Assembly (NCBI RefSeq): GCF_000149955.1
Contig: NC_030995.1
Coordinates: 1,178,001-1,242,000 of the forward strand
From: Fusarium oxysporum f. sp. lycopersici 4287
Lineage: Eukaryota > Ascomycota > Sordariomycetes > Hypocreales > Nectriaceae
Direction: 5' to 3'
Length of the DNA: 64,000 nucleotides
Shown: positions 42,874-53,117 of the stretch, in pieces
Numbering within the stretch: the first letter of the stretch is position 1
How the letters are laid out: the number at the start of each line of letters is the position of its first letter
Program-made: the position numbers and the translations under genes
Notes under the pieces: model-generated
What the model saw: only the letters and a program-made list of their open reading frames with translations
The model's database searches: none
Told to the model about the DNA's origin: nothing

Positions 42874-44581
42874 ATGCGCAATACACTGATCTTCGCAGGC
42901 AATTCCTGCCCAGTCCTCACAGGCCAAATCTGCGAGAATCTGGGCATGCATCCTGCCAGCGCTGAGCTTACCCAGTTCTCCAATGTGAGCTTCCCTTGCC
43001 CTAGTGCTCGTAGCCATGGTCATTCAACATGACCTTTCTTTGGCCAACCATCACGATTACTCCTCTACAGGCCCATGTTTGGCAGTAAAACAAGCTGCGT
43101 GCTTTGAGCTAACCAGTGCCCAAGGGTGAAACGAGCGTCAGAATTCTGACAAGTGTCCGAGAGAAGGACGTCTTCGTTGTCCAATCAGGCAGCCCCAGCA
43201 TCAATGACTCCATCATGGAGCTTCTCATCATGATCTCGGCCTGCAAAGGCGGTTCTGCTAACAAAGTCACTGGTTCGTGGTTCTCGTCCCCTGTTTGAGA
43301 CCTCAATCGGCTTACTTGTTACGTCCAGCCGTACTTCCTTATTTTCCCTACAGCCGCCAGTCAAAGAAGAAATCGCATAGAGGTGCGATTACTGCTCGCA
43401 TGCTTGCCAACTTGTTGGGTGTTGCTGGCGTTAAGCACGTTATCACTGTCGACCTTCATGCCTCGCAGATGCAGGGCTTCTTCAAGTGTCCCGTTGACAA
43501 CCTGCACGCAGAGCCTATCCTCGCGAAGTGGATCCGCCACAACGTGTCTAACTGGCGCGAAGCGGTCGTGGTCTCCAAGAACGCTGGAGGAACGAAGCGA
43601 GTGACATCGCTTGCGGATGCTCTCAAGCTTAATTTCGGGATTGTTACTACAGACAGGAAGCGTGTGAGTAACATGACAGCGAGCATGATCATGAGGCACT
43701 TCGATCATAATGTCGAGCGTCAACCCACGCCGTTGGAGTCTAACCGACCCATTCCCTACCGTGGACCCCCGGCTTCCGAACGTGCTGTCGAGTCCGAGGC
43801 TACCCCTAAGAGGCAGACACCCCCTCCTCGCTCCACGCGAATTGTGACGAACTCACAGGGCTCTCCCACACGGGTCAACAGCTCTGCTCGTTCAGTCACT
43901 CCCAACGCTGCCGAGGCTGCGGATCCTAACACTACCCCCCCTGCTGGATCACCCGATAGTTCGGCTGATGGCGACGCGGATTATGATGATCATAAAGCGT
44001 CTGAGGTTACACAGGGCCGTTTGGTTCAAGGTCGTATCGTCGAGGATGACTATCCGTCTCCTGATCGATCTGTTGTCGATGGCAGTGTGGAGGATGATCC
44101 CATGACTATGTCTCATGCTTCATCATTCTTCGTCCCTGAGCCTCAATCTCTTGGAGGATCTGGCGACGCTGCGGCAAGTTCCGATGAGGAGGACAACGCA
44201 TTCGAGGATCCAGGTGCCGAGCATCTTATCACTCTAGTTGGAAACGTCAAGAATCGGACCGTTTTTATCGTGGACGACATGATTGACAAGGCTGGCTCTT
44301 GGATCGCTGCAGCCGAGACAGTGGTCAAGAAAGGCGGAGCAAAGAAGGTTTATTGCATGGCCACGCATGGTGTTTTTGGCGGCGACAGCCTGGAACAACT
44401 GCAAGCATGCGAGTGCATCGACCAAATTGTTGTGACCAACAGCTTTCCAATTGATAAGGACAGGGCACGCAGCATCAGCAAGCTCGTGGTTCTCGACCTC
44501 TCATTCCTACTGGCGGAGGCCATTCGACGTAACCACTATGGCGAGGCTCTTTCGCCTCTCTTCCAACATTATGGTGATTAG
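42874..44581 (+). CDS. Ribose-phosphate pyrophosphokinase with non-homologous insertion (Prs1/Prs5-like)
   Basis: Makes PRPP from ribose 5-phosphate and ATP for nucleotide, histidine and tryptophan synthesis. Exons 42874-42984, 43125-43272 and 43329-44581 give 503 aa. The first intron is 140 nt and ends in AAG (43124); this restores QFSNGETSVRI, as in yeast Prs1. The second has a GTTCGT donor and gives [18 protein letters not shown]. Marks include [69 protein letters not shown], and the PRPP loop [13 protein letters not shown]. About 170 residues (212-385), acidic and serine/proline rich, are inserted before the PRPP loop, like the non-homologous regions of yeast Prs1 and Prs5. Such subunits usually work in hetero-oligomers and link to cell-wall integrity signalling (family knowledge). 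Confidence 0.92.
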
Positions 44582-45244
44582 ATAGGACTGCATCGCAATG
44601 CTTCCAATCTCACACAGTCACCCGTTGCTACGCAATCGTGCCTAGTCTGTCTTGGCAGCTAAGTGCTTATCGACACTACCATTTGTGTTTTGATGATTAC
44701 TATTCATTTTTAGCGAGGCGTCTGGGGGCAAGGACATATCGGTACCCTATGCTGGACCATTGAATCTGAGGATGAAAATTCCGACAAAAAAGCAGAGTAG
44801 GTGATGAATTACGATTTCAGTTCCTGGTCTTTTGGTTTGGGTTCGTGATGTGATGTGATGTAGCGCCAGTCTTTTGTCCGGGATCAGTTAAATGCAACCC
44901 AGCGGTGCTGTCACTTGTTGACGGCAAGGGCCCGATTCATCCCAGAATGGGTTCTTAACGGAACGTTGGTAGAATAATCTTTCGGTCTTAGAAGGCCTGC
45001 AACTTAGAACCGTCATGGATTCATGTCTCTTCGGGGACAAATGAGTTGTGGGCAAGAGAAATTTCCGAACATTTTGTAAACAGGATGCACTTGATACCAG
45101 TTTGTGTCGAATATAGCGGTTTAAGCCATCATATCTATCTATAACCAAGACTTTTGTTTAATACAACTCATATATAGTAATTGTACCATCTGTTCGCTTG
45201 AATCGCTGTTATGCTGGCTGTTTATTATGTTTACTTTCGACTGT
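44582..45244. other. Convergent 3' flanks, PRPP synthetase and dehydrogenase
   Basis: 663 bases, AT-rich in the right half. No gene or RNA is supported. Confidence 0.55.
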
Positions 45245-46387
45245 CTAAGTCTTTCGGTGCATAATACCAGCACCAGCCTGTGGCCCAGAAGATTAGCCAA
45301 AGTTTCGACTCTCGAGTTTTTGAGTCAGTATCTTACCTGATGACTGGGGAAGACTAGCGTATCGGCAACAACGACGTTCTCTCGGCGAGTTGCGGTAAAC
45401 ACGATGATCTCAGCAATGTCGTCGGGGGTGAGAGGTTCACATCCGCTGCTCGCAAGTCAGTACCATGTATTTTGACCAGTTCAAGACAACCTACGCATAG
45501 ACAGCATCGGCCTTTTCCTTATCGCCATAGAATCGTACCACGGAGAACTCCTATTAAGCCGTGAGAATCTCGTCATGTTGGCCACGCATAGGTTACGCTT
45601 ACAGTTTCGACCTGACCGGGATCAATCTCAATAACACGGACACGACTGGCAATGAGCTCCTTTCGCAAGCTGTCAGTGAAGCTGCGAACAGCGGCCTTTG
45701 TAGCGCAGTAGATGCCACCACCGGGGTAAGGCTCTCGGCCAGCAATGGAGCCGACGTTGATGATATCACCGTGGCCACCGTCTGGTCGGGCGAGGAAGAT
45801 GGGGAGGATAGCCTGGGTCATATTGATGAGACCTGTGACGTTTGTTTGGAACATAACATTGATGTCCTCCTCAGCAATTTCAGGGGCACGAGCAACACCC
45901 TTGACCAGACCTCTATTGTGTTGTTAGCAACCATTCAGCGAAGTTGTCCACATACAGGAGCTTACGCATTGTTGACGAGCACGTCAATGTTCCTCCACTC
46001 CTCGGGCAAGTTGCCGACAATACCCTTAACCTCAGCAGGGTTGCTCACATCGAGTTTGAACGGCAGAACCTTGACACCATCGCCGACCTCCCTCTTGATT
46101 TCTTCAGCAAGTGCATTGAGGGAATCAACACGGCGTGCAGTGAGGATGAGACGAAGATCATTCTTGGGCGCAGTCCGAGCGAACTCCAGAGCCGTGGAGC
46201 GGCCGATGCCGGAGGATGCACCAGTGACAAGGATTGTCTTGCCAGTGAGACGTTTGGCAGCAGCGGAAGCCATTGTGCGACGAGTGAAAAGGGGGCGAAA
46301 GAGGGGAGTGAAGGAGTTTGAGTGTGAGGTTGACAAAGAGACGTTGAGGGTCTTGAATGCGGTAGTGAATAGGCGACGGGTATTCAT
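45245..46387 (-). CDS. NADP-dependent short-chain dehydrogenase, YMR226C-like
   Basis: Five exons (46387-45966, 45912-45603, 45550-45495, 45445-45337, 45277-45245) encode 309 aa. All introns are short with GTAAG or GTAGG donors. The Rossmann start is [23 protein letters not shown] follows at the end of exon 1, and the catalytic Tyr-x3-Lys is YCATK. The C-terminus runs [33 protein letters not shown] and [10 protein letters not shown], as in the yeast YMR226C/Tma29 family, which oxidises L-allo-threonine and other 3-hydroxy acids. The first 38 residues are rich in Arg, Ser, Thr and Phe and lack acids ([17 protein letters not shown]), resembling a mitochondrial presequence, while Met39 (MASAAAKRL) would give a cytosolic form. 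Dual targeting by two starts is possible but inferred. Confidence 0.9.
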
Positions 46388-47880
46388 TTGTTGACTAAGA
46401 TGGTGGGGAAGATGGAGATGAGGATGGTGTGATTGGACTTGATAAGAGAGGTTGAAGATTGGAGGAGTCAGAGTTGAAGTATTGGGAAGGGTTCAGTTCG
46501 GGTATGAGAGATAATGATGTTGTCTAGACCAGATATTGGTTCCTATCGTGACTCCACTGAAGATATCTAGATTACAAAGACACCTTCTGATCAGACAAAA
46601 GGAACAGACAAACAGATCAAGAGAACATGATGATGAGAGTCGAATTTGAGGCCTTTCCAAGATACAATGCCTCCAACGTTCCAAACTGTCATATTGGAGG
46701 AGCGGCCTTTTCTTACCCCGCGATTCGACATGTATTCCAGTGGGGTCGGGTGTTGGAGTTGAGGGGCCTGGGGGACATGAGTCTAGGAATTGTCCTATCA
46801 GAAGCTATAAAAGTTGCTATATTTCTGGCCAAAGTGACGAGAACGCCTATACGTCCTCTACTCTGTGTCTACCCCCAAAACTTGACATGAAGACCTCGGC
46901 TTTGAGTTTAACTACCGCCTTTACCCGCTCGCTTACAGCTTCAGCTAGGCATTGGATTTCACTCATCGCCATCATTCGTTAAAACAAGATCGAATTCTCT
47001 TATAAGTAGTCCCGAGAGATAGTAGTTTGTCACGGCGCTGTCTAACAGGCGTGGCTGCAATCCAACGAGACTGTACTTAAAGGTGCAGCATGGAAAGAGA
47101 TCTTTATTGAAGATAATTTTTGTCCTTGTATAAGTCGCTGCTAGGAAGCGATACTTGCTGAACACTCACCGTTTCTTTGAGGTGAAAGTGTAAACTTGAA
47201 TGGGTTAGAAGTGAAAGAATGTTCTTTATAGGGCCAGAAGGCAAGGTGGCCCTCACAAAGGATAGGCTCTCAAGCACATGACGAAGCAATTCAATACTAA
47301 GGTATCTATGAGTTGATGGTTGAGATGAAATCACTTTATTGGTTGCCATGACATCCGATATTCTTCAAACACTTGCCACGGCACAAGGGATTTAGGATTT
47401 GACGAAAATCCATGACTTGCAGATGATTTCAAAGAATATACTGTAACGCTTAGAGCGGAAAGGTATAGTATTTAAACTTGCATAGATAGCCTCTTTTATT
47501 CTAATGGCATCTGAAGATCCAATGCTGTCCCTACCTACCTACCCGCTGAACCATATCGAAAGAAAGGGGAATCACCCCTGGCAATTCACTAAACCCCCCA
47601 CCAAGGTATCATTGTCCCTGGTGACAGCTAGCTCTAGCCCACCAAAGCCACGGGACGGGGCGATGCCACCGTGCATTGCATTCACCGCGCGCATCCTCCA
47701 AATGTGTCGTCATTCTTCAGAACTTTCTTTGAACATCCATTATTTCGTCTTATGACGTGAAAAATAGCTGTTGACGGATCTTGACCTTTTATCCCTGTGG
47801 GCTTACGTTCTGCAAGGCGAAACACCCTCCCAGAACCGATTCTTATTTGCGTACACCGATTCAGCTTGCAAAACGACATC
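46388..47880. other. Divergent upstream region, dehydrogenase and CHM7
   Basis: 1.49 kb between two start codons. I see no gene; the longest open frames (80-87 codons) have no domain. Stretches near 47.1-47.5 kb are AT-rich. TACCTACCTACC occurs near 47.53 kb. Confidence 0.55.
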
Positions 47881-49312
47881 ATGGGCGAGCTCGCCGACTA
47901 CCTCATCAATAACGACCCCAGCTTCAGCAGGTAGCAAACCCTGTCCCACGTATCTGGTTAACTATTGTTTATTTGACTAACAACTCTCGAGGTCACGATT
48001 AGCAGCCCGATACTCGGATTTTCGATCACAGCGCACCTTGAATCCCGATGGCTACCAGGCAAATATTTCCGCCTGGCGCCAGGCCCTCTCAGATCTTGTC
48101 GCCAAGGGCAAGATTTCCCACCGCGGATCCAGCCCCGTTCACTTCGTCCTCAAACTCGACGACTCCTTACTACGGTCACTGGAACACAAGGAATTTGGCC
48201 AGCCCCTGGCCCTCGGAACCGTAGTGCGCGAAGCGACCGCCGGCCGGGACTTTATACCACTACAGGATTTCGAGAAATCGCAACAGAGCATCTATCAGCG
48301 CAGTTGGGCTGGTCTGCCATGGAGTGTGATGAGTTGGACTTTGCGACAGCTGGGCGTGGTAGACCCTGCTAGAGGCGACGACAAGCTGCCCACAGGTCAA
48401 TATGTCATTGTCAAGAATATGGAAGCTGCCGCGAAGGAGCTGGGCGATCTGATGGCCGAAAAAGTGTCAAGATTCGATCGCGTTTTCAGCAGAGCACAAT
48501 TTCAAAAAGCCTTTTCCGCCGCTCTCGTTAAAGGCCAACATCTGACGGACTCAGACCTAGACGTTCTACTGAAGTTTTTGTCGCGGGACAAGGAAGTCAT
48601 CGAATATGATGGGAAAACGATCAGAATCAAGGGCTCTGGGGAGCAGAGCGGTATCACAAAGGAAGACGCTGCGATCGCATCCCTGAAGGAGCTCACAGAA
48701 AGTCTGAAGCACCAAGCCGACCTCCTTAACACACGCATCGATGAACTCTCCCAAACAGCCAAGGATGCCGTCACTAAAAAGAATCGCGTTGCAGCTCTTG
48801 CGGCGCTCAAATCCAAAAAGATTGCCGAGACTTCGTTGGCTACTCGCTACGCGACTCTGAACCAATTAGAAGAAGTTTCCGCCAAGCTCGAGCAGGCTGC
48901 TGACAATGTGCAGCTTGTCAACGTCATGGAGGCTTCTTCTGGTGCGCTGGCAAGCCTCAATGCACAGGTCGGTGGTGCCGAGCGCATCGATGCAGTTATG
49001 GATCGCCTACGGGAGCAGAGCAGTGCGACCGACGAGGTGAGCGCTATTCTGGCCGAATCAACAGGCGAGGTCATCGACGAAACTGCGCTCGACGACGAGC
49101 TCGAGGCTATGGAGGCGCAAGAGCGCGAAAAGGAAGAAGAGAAGACGAAGAGCAAGGAGGCCGAGGAACAGAAAGTCCGCGACGAACGGGAGGCAGCCGA
49201 GGCGCAAAAGAAGCTCGACGAGTTGCCTGATGTGCCTGCTGATGGTGAGGAGATCCGACAGAAGGAGCAGACACCAACATCCGAGACTGGAATTGCAAAT
49301 CTGGCGATATAG
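47881..49312 (+). CDS. CHM7: ESCRT-III related protein Chm7 (CHMP7)
   Basis: Nuclear-envelope adaptor that recruits ESCRT-III to seal holes or defective nuclear pores. Exons 47881-47930 and 47992-49312 give 456 aa. The first exon encodes MGELADYLINNDPSFS and joins, through a GTAGCA...GAG intron, to RSRLAARYSDFRSQRTLNPD. The N-terminal half (to about 210) holds winged-helix type sequence with WRQALSDLVAKGKISHRG, SWAGLPWSVMSWTLRQLGVV and SDLDVLLKFLSRDKEVIEYD. The C-terminal half is the Snf7 region: ASLKELTESLKHQADLLNTR, VAALAALKSKKIAETSLATR and NVMEASSGALASLNAQVGGA. The tail is strongly acidic and charged. This two-part layout is CHMP7-specific among ESCRT-III proteins. The acceptor (CTCGAG) is slightly atypical but fits the frame. 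Confidence 0.92.
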
Positions 49313-49565
49313 AAGGCGCCAGGCGAACGGGCTGGGAAGAGAACGAAGCTCAGTGCAGGCCGAATGGTTCATACGTGTACATGATGATATAGTAGGATAT
49401 CCCTGGCGTTTTTGGGCTTAAGATTGTACAAGTGGGTTTTTGTTCATTAAAATCTATACACTAAGGGCACATTTGTTGTGCCATTATAGTATCATTAAGT
49501 GGTATCTCAATGCATGCCCTTCTATATATGCCATTCCAACCATCAGTATGCCGTTCTTAACCGAC

Positions 49566-50971
49566 TTACGAGTCGCGATCGTAGTTCTCAGGCCAGGGGT
49601 TGCTGTGTATTCGGTCTTGTGAGAACCTGTCCCTGCGGGTGTCTGATGGATGTCTGCTCGAATCCCTATTGCTTCCTCGGTGGCCCTTAGATTGAGAGTG
49701 CGATGGCTCAGGCGATGGACTATCGGAATGCGACGGTCGACCTGGGATTCCTTCAGCCGGTCTTGACGGAAAAGCCGAGGGTCTTGACACAGCCCGCCAG
49801 TCTGCAGAATGGTCTTGCATTCGATCGCTATTCTCTTGTGGTATTGTTTCCCCGTCCGTTTTCGACTCGTTAGCAGCCTCTTCAGCCTTCTTTTTGGCCT
49901 CAAGCCTAGTCCTCTTTGCATTTGCAATCAGGTCTTTAAAGGACGAATCATGTTTAGCTGCCCATGCTGCACCGTCGAAGTCTTTGTCTTTGATGATTGC
50001 TGCATTCTGTACAGATCGCCCTGTTGTTGGAGCTCGTCCTCCTTGTGTCCGTTCCCAGACATCCAAATCATGTAACAATTCGTGACGTTTCCTTGGGCGT
50101 GCAGCGTCGCAGTTTGAATTCCATATCGTCATCCACTCTTTATGTCGGCGCTCTAGAAGAATTCGAGGGCCCTGATTTGAAATACCAAGATCAGACATCT
50201 TCTTTCGCAAAGCTTGGTCCTTGAACATAGAGTAATTCATTGCAGGGAGGCGGTCCGGAGCCTTTGTCTGATGTCGCTGTTGGCTGAAGCTGGTGTTTAA
50301 ACTACTGCCAGGAGTTCCCCGTAGCTTTTGTACAGGTCCTGTACATGTCTCGAGGTGCTTGAAAACCTGCCATTCCTTCATTCGACTTTCGCAAACTGGG
50401 CACGCGACAAGGCCGTCCTCTGGCGATTGTTAGGAAAGAAATATGCGCCTTTGGCACTGCTGAACTCACCTGGCTCCGGCTGAAAGCCCTCACCATCCTC
50501 TGAGTCTCCGACAGTCTCGTACTCTTCAGAAAGAACTGTATATGAGGGGGCGGATCGAGTGTTTCGCAGTCGCGTGGATGACCGTAGTCGCTTGCCGTCT
50601 GGCGCACCCCCCGACTCATGATGGTCTTCGACTGTTTTTCGTTTCGAGCTTGTCTTCTTGGTATTTGCGTTTCGCGCCAGCTCTAGCGTTGCTGGTCTGG
50701 CATTGATGAATGCTTGCACAGCTTCTTCCATTGCCCAATTGCTCCGTAACTTGAGCTCTTGCTCTGATGCGCGACACAGTGGGCATTTGCCCTCATTGGA
50801 CAAGACCCGGCGGATACATAGCGAGCAGAAAGTATGGCAGCAGGTGGTGATCATAGGGGTTTTGTAAAAGTCCTTGCATATTTGACATCGTAAAGCGCTT
50901 TCGACTGCGGCAAGGGCAGTTAGTGGCGTCGTGAGCCAGTCTGTAGAGTCGGGGACATCATGGTCGGCCAT
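49566..50971 (-). CDS. RAD18: Postreplication repair E3 ubiquitin ligase Rad18
   Basis: With Rad6 it mono-ubiquitinates PCNA at stalled forks. Exons 50971-50470 and 50419-49566 give 451 aa; the intron (GTGAGT...CAG, 50 nt) keeps the frame. The RING is at residues 29-67: [20 protein letters not shown], then [18 protein letters not shown]. The second exon begins with a UBZ zinc finger ([20 protein letters not shown]) and continues with a SAP domain ([20 protein letters not shown], with [20 protein letters not shown]). The tail is arginine, serine and proline rich, partly disordered. Domain order, length and spacing are standard. It shares a 503-bp divergent promoter carrying ACGCGT with the gene for the Pol delta third subunit. 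Confidence 0.95.
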
Positions 50972-51142
50972 GGGGGGCGCAAATGTGCGAACAGGGGCTA
51001 AAACGAATGAGTAATATGATTCAGAGGGCGAGCACGTCCAAAGAAGACGGCCTCGAGGTTAAAATGGTCTTGATATCCTCAGTTGGACTTTGTAAATTTA
51101 GGACAAAGATCCCAGATCCAGAATAAAGTGGTCGCGCTGGAG

Positions 51143-51148
51143 ACGCGA
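51143..51148 (+). promoter_or_regulatory. Partial MCB-like site ACGCGA
   Basis: One mismatch to the MluI cell-cycle box, in the RAD18/Pol delta subunit promoter, next to a GCGATCGC palindrome. Confidence 0.35.
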
Positions 51149-51312
51149 TCGCTAGGATGACGCTGGCAGTGATTGAAGAACCCGATTCTAGAATAACGCC
51201 CTTGAAACGGTCAGATTGAGTTAGTGTAGGCTTCGATAAGGTATTACTTATGCATTTAACCAGTTAGCGGCTGGCGTTTTGAAAGCACTCCACGTGATGT
51301 CGCGTCCTCTCA

Positions 51313-51318
51313 ACGCGT
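51313..51318 (+). promoter_or_regulatory. MluI cell-cycle box ACGCGT
   Basis: Perfect ACGCGT, the core site of the MBF (Mbp1-Swi6 / Cdc10) factor that drives DNA replication genes at G1/S in yeasts. It lies 162 bp upstream of the Pol delta subunit ATG and 342 bp upstream of the RAD18 ATG. Confidence 0.55.
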
Positions 51319-51474
51319 ACTTTCCTGTTTCTGTTTCCTAGGAGCTAGGTATGGATCTTTAATGAGGGACAGCGATTTTGTCAATCGAGTCTCACCGCGT
51401 AAAGTCAACCATTTTTCGTGTTATTTGCCCTCAATTTTAACTCAAGTTACAAGACTTCAAAAACCAAAAGCAAC

Positions 51475-53052
51475 ATGGACGAACATAAAAAGTTTCTAGC
51501 AGATCGTCTGCTTAGTGAAGAACAACCGGTTTGTTTCAACCCTTTTGTCACTTTCACTTAGTATAGCCACTGATGGAGTGTAGATCACGTATCGGGTCTT
51601 GAGTAGAGCTTTGGATGTACATGTCAACACTGCCAAAGAGTAAGTTTGAGAACTTCGACAGGCTCTGGAATAAGCTCTAACAGTTGACAGGATGCTTTAT
51701 GACTTTCACAGCTATCAAAATGCGCAGAAAGCTAACTCTGTTCATGCGACATATCTAATTTATGGCACCAAAACTCCAGAGAAGGACGAATCTGACGGCG
51801 ATGTTGAAATGTCAGGCTCATCGCCCGAGGAGCCCCTTTCAGATGAGGTTCCGACTTCCACACTGACTCTGGCTCGGGAAGAAGAACTAAACGGTACGAA
51901 CCTATTAAGGGGAACTTATGAGATGGACTCGAATTGACTTGTCTCCTAGATATTCTAGCTGCTTATGAGCAGGTAGTTTCGATCCACGTTTACAGTCTTT
52001 CACCTCATCCCCAAAAAGATCTTTCTCTCCTGTCAGATGTTGCATCTCAACTCTCGGAGTATTCATCAAATGGGGACATCACTGCCACATCTAAGAAGTA
52101 TGGCGTTATTAGCAACCCGAACGCTCGAAGGAGAGAACGGACGATCCGACCTCAAGCGTCTACTTCAGCTCCCTCTCAGGCCGTCAAGACAGAGTCTGCT
52201 GCATCAAAGTCAACATCCAAGACAACGATCAAGCAAGAAACGTCAGCGGTGAAGCCCGAGGCAAAGCAAATGAAGCCTGCTAAACAGGAGTCTTCAGCTC
52301 CGTCGTCCAAGGAGGGAACACCAGCTCCAAGTGGCGGGAAGAAGCCAGCGCCATCTCTTAAACGAGGAGTATCTGGCGGTATCATGCAATCATTCGCAAA
52401 AGCGGCTGCACGACCACCTAAACCCAAGCCTGCCCCCAAGAAGGAAGAGGACACAACTATGGCTCTCTCTGATGACGGTGAGGCAGATGACTCTGATATC
52501 GTGGCAACCAAGTCAAAGTCCAGTGTAGATTCTACCGATATCAAGCGAAAGCGCCAGGAACGTGAGGATGCACTACGAAAAATGATGGAAGACGATGACG
52601 ACGAAGAGGAGAAGGAAGATTCCGACAAGGAATCCGAGCAAGCCGATGAAGAGATGGAAGAAGCACCAGAACCTGAGGCAGAGCCCGAGGCCAAGATTCA
52701 AGAAAGAAAGTCTTCGCAGAACGTGAGATCACTGACAACATGTATATCGCGGAAGAGCACTATGCTCAGGTACACTGGGGTGTCACCGTGTTGCCCCCGA
52801 CGCCCGCTTGAACATTAGTCATGAACTCCTTTTGCACGTACCAGCCAACGATGGGGCCGATAGGCTTAAGCCGATGATTTCCCCCAAGAAAACCCAGATG
52901 GGAAATCCTTTTCTGAGGATGAGGCTCCCCCACCGACCAAAGAGGCAGCCCCTGCTCCTACACCTACACCATCATCATCTACAGGCTCCAAATCAAAGAA
53001 GCCGGCGCCAAAGGGACAGGGCAACATTATGTCGTTCTTTTCAAAGAAGTAG
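51475..53052 (+). CDS. CDC27: DNA polymerase delta third subunit (Cdc27/Pol32/POLD3); C-terminal junction unresolved
   Basis: Exons 51475-51528, 51584-51639, 51691-51893 and 51950 onward give the N-terminal winged-helix part: SEEQPITYRVLSRALDVHVN, TAKEMLYDFHSYQ and NDILAAYEQVVSIHVYSLSP, all in frame through GTTTGT, GTAAGT and GTACGA donors. A long basic and acidic linker follows with PAPKKEEDTTMALSDDGEAD. The very end, in another frame, is SFSEDEAPPPTKEAA... and the PCNA-binding box QGNIMSFFSKK, stopping at 53052. Between about 52700 and 52880 no frame stays open without a splice or frameshift, and the basic RR-RRV-KKK block normally before SFSED is not visible. An intron 52742-52870 (GTATAT...AAG) would restore the frame, but the signals are weak. 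Function: binds Pol delta and PCNA, and is also a Pol zeta subunit. N-terminal call sure, 3' model doubtful. Confidence 0.75.
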
Positions 53053-53117
53053 AATGCATTTAGAAGGACCATTAAGAAGAATTGGGGAGGATAACGACTG
53101 CAGAAAACATATTCTAA

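Larger units (their letters stand above)
50972..51474. promoter_or_regulatory. Divergent RAD18 / Pol delta subunit promoter
   Basis: 503 bases between the start codons of two replication-fork genes. It contains one perfect MluI cell-cycle box and a partial one (listed separately), CACGTG (51291-51296) and the GCGATCGC palindrome (51145-51152). Shared G1/S control by an MBF-like factor is inferred. Confidence 0.6.

Noticed and set aside
45561..46394. 277-codon plus-strand frame
   Set aside because: Runs antisense across exons and introns of the YMR226C-type dehydrogenase, whose five-exon model fits a known family.
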